A DNA stretch of 64,000 nt from Solwaraspora sp. WMMD406 (GCF_029626025.1 NZ_JARUBF010000001.1:6232001-6296000); one strand, 5' to 3'. Positions 1 to 8,633 are shown, numbered from the stretch's first letter. Made by a program: numbers and translations. The notes: a model not told the origin generated them from the sequence alone.

Positions 1-265
1 TCGCCGGTCCGACCGGACTCGAGCCGACCGGGGTCGGCCGGGCCGAGGTCGGGCCCATCGGATTCGGGGTGGGAAGTACGGAGGCGATCGCCGCCTGGGC
101 GTCGCGTCGACGGCGGCTCCAGGCTCCGCGATCGCCGTCGAAGTAGCCCTGGCGGTAGCCGAACCGGTAGCCGATCCGATAACTGAGCTGGCCGTGCAGG
201 CGGCCGGCGGCATAGCTGGACGAGGCGAGCAACAGCACCAGGAAGACGGCGAAGAACGGGCTCAT
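1..265 (-). CDS. Small membrane-anchored or secreted protein, 5' part only
   Basis: The gene starts at ATG 265 and runs off the left edge, so 88 codons are visible. Residues 3-18 are hydrophobic (FFAVFLVLLLASSSYA) and look like a signal peptide or membrane anchor. They are followed by a Tyr/Gly-rich segment with repeated GY pairs, a short Arg cluster and a Pro-rich tail. I do not recognise the family. It lies 22 nt downstream of the gene ending at 288. A 9-codon frame (ATG 291 to TGA 262) bridges the two genes with an ATGA overlap at each end, so translation is probably coupled. Confidence 0.6.
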   Translation of the reverse strand, partial: MSPFFAVFLVLLLASSSYAAGRLHGQLSYRIGYRFGYRQGYFDGDRGAWSRRRRDAQAAIASVLPTPNPMGPTSARPTPVGSSPVGPA

Positions 266-287
266 CCGGTGGCCTCGATCCGTATGA

Positions 288-632
288 TCATGTTTCCTCC
301 GACTCGAACGACGTCGGGTCGTCGGTGAGGAGCCGATCGATGTCGTCGGTCCGCACCTCTTCGACCAGTTCCACGCTGATCCGGCAACCACCCAGCACGA
401 CCTCCGCCACGGACGCGCGCCGGATCTCCCCGTCCGCGTCGTAGACCCGCACGCTCAACTCGGGGCAGCCCAGGTGCGCCCGCCACGCGTTCCACTCGGC
501 ACGGTCCCCGACGTTGAAGCACAGGTAGCGGCACCCTCGGGCGAGGTAGAGCCGCCAAGGAGCGCTGAGGCCCGTGGCGACCCCGGCGGCGATCAGACCG
601 AACGCCTGTGCGCGGGTCGCTACTTCAGTCAC
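288..632 (-). CDS. Hypothetical protein, first gene of a two-gene operon
   Basis: This is a 114-residue soluble protein with no recognised domain. It has an N-terminal helical part, a central segment WRLYLARGCRYLCF, and an acidic C-terminus ending ESEET. An open frame continues upstream to a GTG at 689, but that codon has no ribosome-binding site. GTG 632 is preceded by GGAG at an 8-nt spacing, and choosing it leaves both copies of the GTCAC-type operator (644-660, 706-722) outside the coding sequence. A -10 hexamer TACTCT lies at 702-697. The gene is divergent from the HTH regulator at 778 and is probably its target. Confidence 0.6.
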   Translation of the reverse strand: MTEVATRAQAFGLIAAGVATGLSAPWRLYLARGCRYLCFNVGDRAEWNAWRAHLGCPELSVRVYDADGEIRRASVAEVVLGGCRISVELVEEVRTDDIDRLLTDDPTSFESEET

Positions 633-643
633 CGTACCGTCTC

Positions 644-722
644 CGTCACGTGCAAGCGACAACTCCACGTCACTCAGCGTCTCAGGCACGTGACGTAGAG
701 TAAAGCGTCACGCGCAAGTGAC
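644..722. promoter_or_regulatory. Paired inverted-repeat operator between divergent genes
   Basis: Two 17-bp sites, CGTCACGTGCAAGCGAC (644-660) and CGTCACGCGCAAGTGAC (706-722), share the layout GTCAC-N6-G(T/C)GAC; the downstream copy is a perfect inverted repeat. The 706-722 site lies just upstream of the minus-strand -10 (702-697) and the other lies in the leader. That arrangement would suit repression or autoregulation by the HTH protein encoded at 778. The sequence shows the repeats; the regulator assignment is inferred from position. Confidence 0.6.
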
Positions 723-777
723 AGCATCGTCTTTTCGGGTGATTAGCGCGGCCTCACTCAACTCCTAGACTGCCCCC

Positions 778-1338
778 GTGACACCCCTCTTTACAAGGGA
801 TGATTTCCCGACAGAGATTCACAAAGCTCTGTCACATACGCAGTACGGCAGACTTCCCGGCCCTCGGAAAAGCAGGGAATCGCCGTACCGTCGGCCGGTG
901 CCGGACTCCTCCGCCGGGCGAAAGATCGCCTTCGCCGCCTTCGTTCGCAAGGCACTCGCCGACGCGCGAGCGACCCGCGCGTGGACCGGCTCGGAGGTCT
1001 CCCGACGGACCGGCGTCTCCCGACAGACCATCAACCGATGGGTACGGGGCGAATGGTCCAGCGACCCCGAGGCCGAGCGGGTGGTCGCCTTCTGCGAGGG
1101 CCTGGGGATCAATCCGATCGCGGCGTTCGGCGTACTCGGCTGGGACCGGGGTGCCGCCACCCGGCCGGCGCCGGCCGCCCCGCCGATGGACCCCGACGTC
1201 GAGGCGCTGCTGCGCCGGCTGGTCGACCCCAACGTCTCCGAAGCGGAGAAGTTTCACATCCGGGAAACCATCCGATACCTTGCCTACCGGCCGCCGTTAC
1301 CGGGCGAACCACGCAAAGGCCCCAAGCGGGCAGGGTAG
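778..1338 (+). CDS. XRE-type helix-turn-helix transcriptional regulator
   Basis: This is a cytoplasmic DNA-binding protein of 186 residues. The helix-turn-helix is at about residues 70-93 (GSEVSRRTGVSRQTINRW), and a C-terminal helical region around residues 135-175 is probably for dimerisation. The ligand is unknown. The GTG at 778 is supported by a -10 hexamer TAGACT at 766-771, ending 6 nt before it, which implies a leaderless transcript. A second in-frame GTG at 898 would trim a poorly structured N-terminus of 40 residues, so the exact start is uncertain. The upstream operator pair and the divergent small operon suggest a local regulator. Confidence 0.75.
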   Translation: MTPLFTRDDFPTEIHKALSHTQYGRLPGPRKSRESPYRRPVPDSSAGRKIAFAAFVRKALADARATRAWTGSEVSRRTGVSRQTINRWVRGEWSSDPEAERVVAFCEGLGINPIAAFGVLGWDRGAATRPAPAAPPMDPDVEALLRRLVDPNVSEAEKFHIRETIRYLAYRPPLPGEPRKGPKRAG

Positions 1339-1500
1339 TTCTCAGATGGCGAAAGAAAGCCGATCAAGCAGCCCGATTCCGTCCCACTTGCACTCTGAGT
1401 CACGATAACGTCTCTCTCCGTACTGCTTGGGCTCGTCGTCGGCGGGGGACGGGACAAGGCCGGACTCAGCCCTGCGGGACAGAAGGGGGGGTCGAAACCA

Positions 1501-1875
1501 ATGACCCTCAAATGGTCGGCAGTGGTGATCGCGGCCGTCGCGATCACACTTTGCGCCACCACGAATATCGTTGTCGCGGTTCTCCGTACCGGTGAGGTGC
1601 CGGCGGTGGTGAACATGTTCGCGATCGCCGGCGCGGCGGTCGCCACCCTGGTCGCGGTCATCGCGCACCTCAACGACCGACAGCAGGGACGGATGACCGC
1701 GCTCACCGAATTCCTCGTCGCCAGACTCAATGAGGTCGACTCGCACGTCGGCGATCGCAACGCCGGTTTCGTCGAAGGCTATTTGCTCCGACAGGGGCAG
1801 CAACACGACGCCGCCGTCGTGCACATCGCACCCCGGATGCAGAGTCGACGACTGATGACGGGCGGTGACGACTGA
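1501..1875 (+). CDS. Small two-helix membrane protein
   Basis: A 124-residue protein with two hydrophobic segments (about residues 6-27 and 36-57), separated by a short basic loop and followed by a soluble C-terminal half with helical character. No enzymatic motif is visible and the function is unknown. The start ATG 1501 follows a G-rich stretch (1486-1492) that is rather far away for a ribosome-binding site. The gene sits alone between the HTH regulator and otsB. The 160 bases before it hold no feature I can name. Confidence 0.55.
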   Translation: MTLKWSAVVIAAVAITLCATTNIVVAVLRTGEVPAVVNMFAIAGAAVATLVAVIAHLNDRQQGRMTALTEFLVARLNEVDSHVGDRNAGFVEGYLLRQGQQHDAAVVHIAPRMQSRRLMTGGDD

Positions 1876-1943
1876 CCCGGCCGGCAGGTGGCGAAGCGTA
1901 GTCACCGGGTGGGGCGTACCCGAACGTTCATCCACCGAGAGGT

Positions 1944-1972
1944 CTGGCACCAGCGATTCCAGCAGGTACGCT
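1944..1972 (+). promoter_or_regulatory. Promoter of otsB (leaderless)
   Basis: CTGGCA (1944-1949) and TACGCT (1967-1972) are separated by 17 nt. The -10 ends 7 nt before GTG 1980, so transcription probably starts at or next to the start codon. Confidence 0.55.
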
Positions 1973-1979
1973 GACGCCC

Positions 1980-2804
1980 GTGCGGCCGTTCGATGTAGGT
2001 AACCAGCGCTTGGCCCGTCCGCTGACCGCGGAGCAGGCCTGGCGAGCCACCATTGATCGTGCCGACCGGTGCGTGCTGTTCTTCGACTTCGACGGCACCC
2101 TCGCCCCGGTCGGCGACGATCCCACCTCGGTGCAACCGGCGCCAAAAGTGCTGGCGGCCATCGAGTCACTCACCAGCGTGGTGCAGCGGATCGCGATCGT
2201 CTCCGCTCGCCCGGTGGACTTCCTCCGCGCCCAGTTCGCGGAGATCGCCGAGGTCGACCTCTACGGTCTCTACGGGCTGGAGCACAGTCACGGCGCAGGG
2301 CCGACGGTGACCGAGCCGGCGGCGCTGCCCTGGGTCCCCGCCATGGAGGAGCTGGCCAGCAAGGCCCAGGCCGAGCTGCCCGCCGGCACCCTGGTCGAGT
2401 TCAAACGGCTGTCGGTCGCCCTGCACTACCGGACCGCGCCCGACCTGGCCGGCGAGGTCGAGTCCTGGGGCCAGGCCGAGGCCGAGCGGCTCGGGCTACG
2501 GGTCCAGGGCGGTCGGATGGTGCTGGAGCTGAAGCCCCCGGTCGACCGGGACAAGGGGATGGTCATCGGCGAGGCGGTGCACTCGGCGAGCTGCGCCTGG
2601 TACTTCGGCGACGACGTCTCCGACATCAAGGCCTTCGCCGCGTTGCGGGCACACGAGAGCGCCAACCCGGACTTCTTCGGGGTGTGCGTCGCGGTCGCGA
2701 ACGCGGAGACCGGGCACGAGGTGTCCGCCGCCGCCGACCTGACCATCGACTCCCCCGAAGCGTTGGGCGATTTCCTCACCTCCGCCGTACACGCGCTCGA
2801 CTGA
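1980..2804 (+). CDS. otsB: Trehalose-6-phosphate phosphatase
   Basis: OtsB dephosphorylates trehalose 6-phosphate to trehalose in the cytoplasm, the second step of the OtsA-OtsB pathway. The 274-residue protein has the HAD-superfamily motif I DFDGTL near residue 36, a Ser motif (IVSAR), a conserved Lys, and the metal-binding motif GDDVSD near residue 208. This is the usual order for T6P phosphatases. Length is typical. No otsA lies in the window. The gene is convergent with uppS, with only 20 nt between the stops. GTG 1980 is chosen because the TACGCT -10 ends 7 nt upstream and no Shine-Dalgarno is present. Confidence 0.9.
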   Translation: MRPFDVGNQRLARPLTAEQAWRATIDRADRCVLFFDFDGTLAPVGDDPTSVQPAPKVLAAIESLTSVVQRIAIVSARPVDFLRAQFAEIAEVDLYGLYGLEHSHGAGPTVTEPAALPWVPAMEELASKAQAELPAGTLVEFKRLSVALHYRTAPDLAGEVESWGQAEAERLGLRVQGGRMVLELKPPVDRDKGMVIGEAVHSASCAWYFGDDVSDIKAFAALRAHESANPDFFGVCVAVANAETGHEVSAAADLTIDSPEALGDFLTSAVHALD

Positions 2805-2824
2805 CCAGCCGGCAGGTAAGAGGA

Positions 2825-3595
2825 TCAGGCGCCGTAGCGGCGCTGTCGACTGGCGTACGACCGCAGGGCCCGCAGGAAGTCCACCCGGCGGAAGTCCGGC
2901 CAGTTGACGTCGCAGAAGTAGAACTCCGAGTGCGCCGACTGCCAGAGCAGGAACCCGGAGAGCCGTTGCTCGCCGCTGGTCCGGATGACCAGATCCGGGT
3001 CCGGCTGCCCCCGGGTGTAGAGGTGCTCGGCGATGTGGTCGACGTCGAGGACCTCGGCCAACTCCTCCAAGGTGCCGCCCGACTTGGCGTGCTCGTACAG
3101 CAGGGAACGGACCGCGTCGGCGATTTCCCGCCGCCCGCCGTAGCCGACCGCGATGTTGACCTGGGCACCGTCGCTGCGACCCTGGGTCCGTTCCTGGGCG
3201 GTCTTCAGCGCTGTCGCGGTGGCACCGGGCAGCAGGTCGAGCGCGCCGACGATCCGCAGCCGCCACGGGTTGCCCTCTTCGGCCAACTCGGTCACCAGAT
3301 CCTCGATGATCTTGAGGAGTGGGTCGAGTTCCCGGGCCGGCCGACGCAGATTGTCGGTCGCCAACAGATAGAGCGTGACGTGCCCGATGCCGGCCTGGTC
3401 ACACCAGTTCAACAGGTGCTTGATCTTCGCCGCGCCGACCCGGTGGCCGTCGTTGGGGTCGACGAAGCCCATCTCCCGTGCCCAGCGACGATTGCCGTCG
3501 CACATCACGCCCACATGGCCGGGCACCGGCTTGCCCGCCAGCCTCGCCATGAGCCGCCGCTCGTAGGCGGTGTAGAGCAGGTCCCGCAGAGTCAT
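2825..3595 (-). CDS. uppS: Isoprenyl (cis-prenyl) diphosphate synthase
   Basis: This enzyme condenses isopentenyl diphosphate onto an allylic diphosphate to make Z-prenyl carriers for cell-wall glycans. The 256-residue protein has the family motif VMCDGNRRWA near residues 29-38, with the catalytic Asp, and the C-terminal RTSGEQRLSGFLLWQ followed by a Phe/Tyr/Trp-rich tail, as in UppS and the short-chain mycobacterial homologues. Product chain length cannot be told from sequence. ATG 3595 is set by a minus-strand -10 TAGTCT (3608-3603), 7 nt upstream. The open frame continuing far upstream is rejected because it has no family homology there. Confidence 0.9.
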   Translation of the reverse strand: MTLRDLLYTAYERRLMARLAGKPVPGHVGVMCDGNRRWAREMGFVDPNDGHRVGAAKIKHLLNWCDQAGIGHVTLYLLATDNLRRPARELDPLLKIIEDLVTELAEEGNPWRLRIVGALDLLPGATATALKTAQERTQGRSDGAQVNIAVGYGGRREIADAVRSLLYEHAKSGGTLEELAEVLDVDHIAEHLYTRGQPDPDLVIRTSGEQRLSGFLLWQSAHSEFYFCDVNWPDFRRVDFLRALRSYASRQRRYGA

Positions 3596-3663
3596 CCCCT
3601 GCAGACTAGCGATTGCGCCGCCGCCGCGCGGGATCGGACCACCACGCGGACTCCCCGTCGGCC

Positions 3664-4551
3664 TCACTCCGGGTCCGTGGCCGGTGACCCGGCACCATCC
3701 GACATGGTCGTTTCGGCGCGGCCCGCGCGCCACACACCGTAGACCGCCAGCGCGCCGGCGGACACCAACGGCGTACCGTCGCGAATCAACCCGTCCACTC
3801 CGAGCAGCCACCAACACAACGGCAGATCGACCGCGACCACCGCAATCGTGAACGCGACGAGCAGCCGTCGCGCCCACCGGCTGCCCCGCAGCAGGAAGAA
3901 CGAGATCAGCAGCACGACGTAGCTCGTCGCGAACCCGACGGCGAGCCACCCCAGCACCACCGGGGTCGCGCCCAGTCTGCCGTCGACCAGCACACCGATC
4001 GACACCAACGCCGGCACCAGCATCAGCGGCGCGTAGGTGAACGCCGACACCCGCGCGACCAGCAGCCAGCCGGCGACCGGTGGCCGCCGCGGTGGTGCCG
4101 CCCGCCACGCCGGCCGGCCCCCGTCGAACACCAGCCGGGCCGGATGACGGACCAGATGCGCGCGTACGCCGGGCGAGCGGTAGAGCAGCCACACCACGGC
4201 GACGCAGAGCCCGGCCAGCAGGCCGAAGCCGAGCGCCCCGGCCAGCGGCGGTACGCCGGACCGGGGCACCACCAGCCGGCCGATGGCGAAGATGGTGGTC
4301 ACCGCCAGGATCAGGCCGAACGGTCGTGCCCCGGGCCGGCCCCGGCGCACCTGCCAGACGAGGATGACGAACCCGAGCGCCCGCAGCATCGCCCAACCAG
4401 AGCGGACCGCCATGGCGAAGTCGCGGTCCGGCGCGTACCACCAGTTGAGCAGGTCGATCGCGACGGTCGCGACGGCGGTGACCGCCAGCAGCCCGACGAG
4501 CAGCCGTACGGCGGACGGCGGACGCTGCGTCCCGGAGCTGGCTGCCACCAC
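3664..4551 (-). CDS. Multi-pass membrane protein of unknown function
   Basis: A 295-residue protein with roughly eight hydrophobic helices in two blocks, separated by a basic, Pro-rich cytoplasmic loop at about residues 130-165 (RPAWRAAPPRRPPVAG). I see no transporter signature or catalytic motif. The start GTG 4551 lies 9 nt downstream of the pckG stop, so the gene is probably co-transcribed with pckG. The downstream uppS has its own promoter. Conserved unknown membrane proteins of this kind are common in actinomycetes. The topology is seen; the function is not. Confidence 0.65.
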   Translation of the reverse strand: MVAASSGTQRPPSAVRLLVGLLAVTAVATVAIDLLNWWYAPDRDFAMAVRSGWAMLRALGFVILVWQVRRGRPGARPFGLILAVTTIFAIGRLVVPRSGVPPLAGALGFGLLAGLCVAVVWLLYRSPGVRAHLVRHPARLVFDGGRPAWRAAPPRRPPVAGWLLVARVSAFTYAPLMLVPALVSIGVLVDGRLGATPVVLGWLAVGFATSYVVLLISFFLLRGSRWARRLLVAFTIAVVAVDLPLCWWLLGVDGLIRDGTPLVSAGALAVYGVWRAGRAETTMSDGAGSPATDPE

Positions 4552-4560
4552 CGCCGCAGG

Positions 4561-6414
4561 TTATCCGGCGGCGTCCAGCCGGGCTCGCAGCGCGTCGAGT
4601 TCCGCCCAGAGCACGCCGGGCAGCTTGTCGCCGAAGCGCTCGAACCACTCGGTGATCTGCGGCAGTTCGGCTCGCCACAGCTCGGGATCAACGGCGAGGG
4701 CGGCGGCGACGTCGACCGGATCGACGTCCAGACCGGACAGATCGAGCGCGTCGACGGTCGGCACGTGACCGATCGGGGTGTCGACCGCACCGGCGGTGCC
4801 GTCGAGCCGCTCGACGATCCACTTGAGGACGCGCGAGTTCTCCCCGAACCCGGGCCACAGGAAACGCCCGGCCTCGTCGCGCCGGAACCAGTTGACGTAG
4901 AAGACCCGGGGCAGCTTCGCCGCGTCGCCGTCGACGCCCTTGCCCATCTCGATCCAGTGTCGGAAGTAGTCCCCGCCGTGGTATCCGATGAACGGCAGCA
5001 TCGCCATCGGATCCCGACGCACGACACCGACCTGACCCGCCGCCGCGGCGGTGGTCTCGGAGGAGAGGGTGGCACCCAGGTAGACCCCGTGCACCCAGTC
5101 CCGGGCCTCGGTCACCAGCGGTACGGTGGTCCGCCGTCGACCGCCGAACAGGATGGCGTCGATCGGCACGCCGCGCGGATCGTGGTACTCCTCGGCCAGG
5201 ATCGGGCACTGGGTGATCGGGGTGCAGAACCGGCTGTTCGGGTGGGCCGCCTCGGTGCCCCGGTCCGGGCTCCAGTCCTCGCCCCGCCAGTCGGTCAGGT
5301 GGGCCGGCGGCTCCCCCATCCCCTCCCACCACACGTCGCGGTCGTCGGTCAGCGCAACGTTGGTGAAGATCGAATTACCCCGATCGAGGGTACGCATGGC
5401 GTTGGGGTTGGTCTTCCAGTCGGTGCCGGGGGCGACGCCGAAGAGCCCGTACTCGGGGTTCACCGCGTACAGCCGGCCGTCGTCGCCGAAGCGCAGCCAG
5501 GCGATGTCGTCGCCGATGGTCTCGACCTTCCAGCCGGGGATCGTCGGTTCCAGCATCGCCAGGTTGGTCTTGCCGCAGGCGGACGGGAAGGCGCCGGCGA
5601 CGTAGCGGACCCGCCCGTCGGGGGCGGTGAGCTTGAGGATCAGCATGTGTTCGGCCAGCCAGCCCTGGTCCCGGGCCACGACGCTGGCGATCCGCAGCGC
5701 GTAGCACTTCTTGCCGAGCAGGGAGTTGCCGCCGTAGCCGGAGCCGTACGACCAGATTTCCCGGGTCTGCGGGAAGTGCGAGATGAACTTGGTCTCGTTG
5801 GCCGGCCACGGCACGTCGGCCTGGCCGGGCTCCAGCGGGGCACCGACCGAGTGCAGCGCGGGTACGAAATCGGCGTCGTCACCCATCGCGGCAAGCACCT
5901 CGGCACCCATCCGGGTCATGATCCGCATCGAGGCCACGACGTAGGCGCTGTCGGTGATCTCGACGCCGAACATCGGGTGCGGGGCGTCGAGCGGGCCCAT
6001 GCAGAACGGCACGACGTACATCGTGCGTCCCCGCATGCAGCCCCGGTACAGCTCGGTCATCACCCGCTTCATCTCGACCGGGTCCATCCAGTTGTTGGTG
6101 GGTCCGGCGTCGGCTTCGTCGGTCGAGCAGATGAAGGTGCGTTCCTCGACCCGGGCCACGTCGGTGGGGTCGGTACGCGCCCAGAACGAATTGGGTCGGC
6201 GTTCGCCGCCCAGCCGCACCAGCGTACCGGTGTCGACCAGTTCGTCGGTGAGTCGGTTCCATTCGGCGACGGATCCATCCGCCCAGACGACCTGGTCAGG
6301 GGTGGCCAGGGCGGCGATTTCCTGGATCCAGGTCAGGAGTCGGCGGTGCTGGGTCGGGGGTGGGCTCGAGCCGGGGCTGCTGGACGAGACGGGCGCGGTG
6401 GCCGCTGCGGTCAT
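4561..6414 (-). CDS. pckG: Phosphoenolpyruvate carboxykinase (GTP)
   Basis: PckG interconverts oxaloacetate plus GTP with phosphoenolpyruvate, CO2 and GDP, at the gluconeogenic/anaplerotic node. The 617-residue length is typical for the GTP-dependent family. Visible motifs include FGSGYGGNS-like [15 protein letters not shown], the P-loop [13 protein letters not shown] with the reactive Cys, and the metal/PEP-binding DDIAW region. ATG 6414 is preceded by GAGGAGA at good spacing. The leader carries an inverted repeat CTTGTG-N8-CACAAG next to a TATCTT -10 hexamer at 6575-6570, suggesting transcriptional control by an unidentified regulator. Confidence 0.95.
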   Translation of the reverse strand: MTAAATAPVSSSSPGSSPPPTQHRRLLTWIQEIAALATPDQVVWADGSVAEWNRLTDELVDTGTLVRLGGERRPNSFWARTDPTDVARVEERTFICSTDEADAGPTNNWMDPVEMKRVMTELYRGCMRGRTMYVVPFCMGPLDAPHPMFGVEITDSAYVVASMRIMTRMGAEVLAAMGDDADFVPALHSVGAPLEPGQADVPWPANETKFISHFPQTREIWSYGSGYGGNSLLGKKCYALRIASVVARDQGWLAEHMLILKLTAPDGRVRYVAGAFPSACGKTNLAMLEPTIPGWKVETIGDDIAWLRFGDDGRLYAVNPEYGLFGVAPGTDWKTNPNAMRTLDRGNSIFTNVALTDDRDVWWEGMGEPPAHLTDWRGEDWSPDRGTEAAHPNSRFCTPITQCPILAEEYHDPRGVPIDAILFGGRRRTTVPLVTEARDWVHGVYLGATLSSETTAAAAGQVGVVRRDPMAMLPFIGYHGGDYFRHWIEMGKGVDGDAAKLPRVFYVNWFRRDEAGRFLWPGFGENSRVLKWIVERLDGTAGAVDTPIGHVPTVDALDLSGLDVDPVDVAAALAVDPELWRAELPQITEWFERFGDKLPGVLWAELDALRARLDAAG

Positions 6415-6552
6415 GGTGGTCTCCTCGTGGTCGGCGCTGACCTCGTTCCGGGAGTGCGCGGCACCGGCGGATGGCCGGGCCAGCCGCCGGGGAAACGAAT
6501 CCGGGAGTTGGACTCAGGGTAAACCGATCGACCGTTCAGGACAGCCGGGGAG

Positions 6553-6575
6553 CTTGTGAAGAACTGCACAAGATA
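6553..6575 (-). promoter_or_regulatory. Candidate pckG promoter -10 with overlapping inverted repeat
   Basis: On the minus strand TATCTT (6575-6570) overlaps the inverted repeat CTTGTG (6553-6558) / CACAAG (6567-6572). No convincing -35 is seen at 17-18 nt. The rest of the 359-bp gap between pckG and the GtrA gene (6415-6773) holds only a long pckG leader and the promoter of the next gene. Confidence 0.45.
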
Positions 6576-6773
6576 GCGCCAAATGCAATCTGACGAGCTG
6601 TTTCTCGCTCCCATGAGCAGTTCTACGCACATTCTTCCGGCAGATCGACGCGGGAGCGTTGACTACTTTACGTAAACATCCCGGCGGCACGGGTCGGTTG
6701 GCCGAGCAGCACCACACCAGCAACTCGCGTGGTGCGGCCACGAGCCGGGGCGCCTGCCGCTAGGCTCGACGGC

Positions 6774-7310
6774 GTGCCCGCGTCCGCCACCGGCGATCCC
6801 TCCGCGACCGCCACCAGCGAGGGACTTGTTCGTCGACTTCGTGACCGTTTCGGGCAACTCATCCATGAATTCGGCAAGTTCGGCGTCGTCGGCGGCATCG
6901 CCTTCGTCATCGACATCGCCCTGTTCAACGTGGCGGCCAGCGTCTTCGACCTCGGGCCGCTGACCGCGAAGACGCTCTCGACGGTCGTCGCCGCCTCGTT
7001 CGCGTTCGTCGGCAACCGCTTCTGGACCTGGCGGCACCGAGCCCGCTCCGGACTCGCCCGCGAGTACGGGCTCTACTTCTTCTTCAACGCTGTCGGGCTG
7101 GGCATCGGGTTGGCCTGCCTGGCGATCAGTCACTACGGGCTGGGCAGCATCTGGCCGACGGTGTTCCGCACGCTGCTCGCCGACAACATCGCGGCCAACG
7201 TGATCGGTGTGATGCTGGGCACCCTGTTCCGGTTCTGGTCCTACCGGAGATTCGTGTTCATCGCTGCAGCACCGGCTGCGGTCGCCGCCGCCACGGCCGA
7301 AGGCGACTGA
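6774..7310 (+). CDS. GtrA-family membrane protein
   Basis: GtrA-like proteins are four-helix membrane proteins that help move lipid-linked sugars across the membrane during glycan modification. This 178-residue protein has a short polar N-terminus, the GtrA opening FGKFGVVGGIAFVIDI, three more hydrophobic helices, the NRFWTWR motif after helix 3, and LFRFWSYRRFVF at the end. GTG 6774 is set by a -10 TAGGCT (6761-6766), 7 nt upstream. A paralogue follows at 7380. No glycosyltransferase is adjacent, so the substrate is unknown. Confidence 0.85.
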   Translation: MPASATGDPSATATSEGLVRRLRDRFGQLIHEFGKFGVVGGIAFVIDIALFNVAASVFDLGPLTAKTLSTVVAASFAFVGNRFWTWRHRARSGLAREYGLYFFFNAVGLGIGLACLAISHYGLGSIWPTVFRTLLADNIAANVIGVMLGTLFRFWSYRRFVFIAAAPAAVAAATAEGD

Positions 7311-7379
7311 CCGCACCGATCGCCCGGCGTACTCGCCGGTCAGCCGGAACCGCCCGGTGAACTGCCGTATGGTGATCTG

Positions 7380-8081
7380 ATGCGACTACTCCGCCTTGTG
7401 CCCGATCGCTGGCAGAGGTTGGTCCGCGAGGTTCTGAAGTTCGGCACCGTCGGCGGCATCAACACGGTGATCAACTTCGCGGTCTTCAACGCGCTGGCGC
7501 TCACCATCCTCAGCGATGGCCAGCTCAAGGCGACCGTGATCGCTGCGGTGGTAGCCACCACCAGCTCGTACTTCATGAACCGGCACTGGACGTACCGCGA
7601 CCGGCCCAAATCGGCCATCCGCCGCGAGTACGTGCTGTTCTTCCTGTTCAACGCGACCGGGTTGATGATCGAAGTCGGAGTGCTGGCACTGGCCAAGTAC
7701 GGCTTCGGCATCACCGGTCTGCTCGCGCTCAACATCGTCAAGACGATCGGCCTGGTGCTCGGCACCGTGTTCCGCTTCTGGGCGTACCGGACGTTCGTGT
7801 TCCGGCCGGCGCCCCGGCCGACGGCCGCCACGCCAACGGAGGCCGCCACCCCAGCGGAGGCCGCCACGCCAACGGAGGCGAACCTCGACGACGCCGCAGC
7901 CAGGAACGGCACGAACAGCACCGCATCGGTCCAAAGCAGTACGATGAACCCGCTGGACACCGACGAGACCGCCGGGCGGATCCCGCAGCAGACGCAGCCC
8001 GCCACCAGCGACCTGTCCGACCCGATCGGTGTCGAGCTCGCGGCGGAGATCGCCGCCGCCACCCGACCGGCCCGTCGCTGA
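7380..8081 (+). CDS. GtrA-family membrane protein with repeat-containing tail
   Basis: This is a second GtrA protein (233 residues). The core of about 145 residues closely parallels its upstream neighbour: LKFGTVGGINTVINF, NRHWTYRDRP and the terminal FRFWAYRTFVF. The remaining ~85 residues are a hydrophilic tail containing three 6-residue repeats (AATPTE/AATPAE), encoded by 18-bp units at 7824-7877. The tail lacks membrane segments. ATG 7380 follows TATGGT (7368-7373) by 6 nt. Tandem duplication of gtrA is an inference from the arrangement and the shared motifs. Confidence 0.85.
   Translation: MRLLRLVPDRWQRLVREVLKFGTVGGINTVINFAVFNALALTILSDGQLKATVIAAVVATTSSYFMNRHWTYRDRPKSAIRREYVLFFLFNATGLMIEVGVLALAKYGFGITGLLALNIVKTIGLVLGTVFRFWAYRTFVFRPAPRPTAATPTEAATPAEAATPTEANLDDAAARNGTNSTASVQSSTMNPLDTDETAGRIPQQTQPATSDLSDPIGVELAAEIAAATRPARR
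7824..7877 (+). repeat. Three in-frame 18-bp tandem repeats in gtrA paralogue
   Basis: Units at 7824-7841, 7842-7859 and 7860-7877. Units one and three are identical (GCCGCCACGCCAACGGAG); the middle one differs at two bases. They encode an Ala/Thr/Pro/Glu hexapeptide. Confidence 0.85.
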
Positions 8082-8090
8082 TCGACGACC

Positions 8091-8603
8091 GTGCGGGCCG
8101 GCACCGGCGGTGACGCCGAGCTGTTCTTCGAGGATCTCGCCCCCGGCGGATCCTTCGACCTCGGCATCACCACCGTGGACGGCACCGAGATGATCGACTT
8201 CGCCGAACGGTTCGACCCGCAGTGGTACCACGTCGACACCGGTCTCGCCCGCACGAGCCGGTACGGCGGCGTGATCGCCAGCGGCTTCTTCACCGTCAGC
8301 CTCTTCATGCGGGCCTACGTCGACGCCGTGCTGTCCCGGGCGGCGGCCGACGCCTCCCCCGGGCTGGAGGAGCTGCGGTGGCTCGCCCCGGTCTACGCCG
8401 GCGACCGGCTGGCCGGTCGCCTCGACGTACTCGGCCGTAAACTCTCCGCCGCCCGCCCCGGGCTGGGCACCGTCACCCTGGTCGGATCACTGACCCGGCT
8501 GGACGTCTACGACCGGCCCGAACGGGAAGTGCTCCGGACCCGGTTCCGTGGCTGGTTCGCGCTACGGGACGGGGACCCCGGGCAGGCCACCGGGCCGGGC
8601 TGA
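8091..8603 (+). CDS. MaoC-like hot-dog dehydratase family protein
   Basis: A 170-residue single hot-dog domain of the MaoC/NodN (R-hydratase-like) family, expected to act on enoyl-thioesters or to be a non-catalytic relative. Visible features are the N-terminal FEDLAPGGSFDLG strand, MIDFAERFDPQWYHVD (a MaoC-type helix with the Asp and His of the hydratase motif), GGVIASGFFT, and PVYAGDRL. GTG 8091 lies 9 nt after the gtrA stop, so it may be the last gene of that transcription unit. The substrate is unknown. A hairpin over its stop codon separates it from the convergent PH-domain gene. Confidence 0.75.
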   Translation: MRAGTGGDAELFFEDLAPGGSFDLGITTVDGTEMIDFAERFDPQWYHVDTGLARTSRYGGVIASGFFTVSLFMRAYVDAVLSRAAADASPGLEELRWLAPVYAGDRLAGRLDVLGRKLSAARPGLGTVTLVGSLTRLDVYDRPEREVLRTRFRGWFALRDGDPGQATGPG

Positions 8604-8614
8604 GCCAGCCCGGC
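8594..8614. terminator. Hairpin over the stop codon between convergent genes
   Basis: GCCGGGCTG (8594-8602) and CAGCCCGGC (8606-8614) form a perfect 9-bp stem with a 3-nt loop. There is no T tract, as is usual in high-GC actinobacteria. It could serve both convergent genes. Confidence 0.55.
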
Positions 8615-8633
8615 GAGCCGGGGGTCGAGCGGC

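Noticed and set aside
2069-3742. Very long open frames opposite or across real genes (also around 4144-6522, 9061-10716, 22654-23952, 24346-25827, 26261-27805, 30159-31967, 40259-40948)
   Set aside because: High GC removes stop codons from several frames. These frames are antisense to genes with clear family motifs, have Arg/Gly/Pro-rich composition and no motif of their own.
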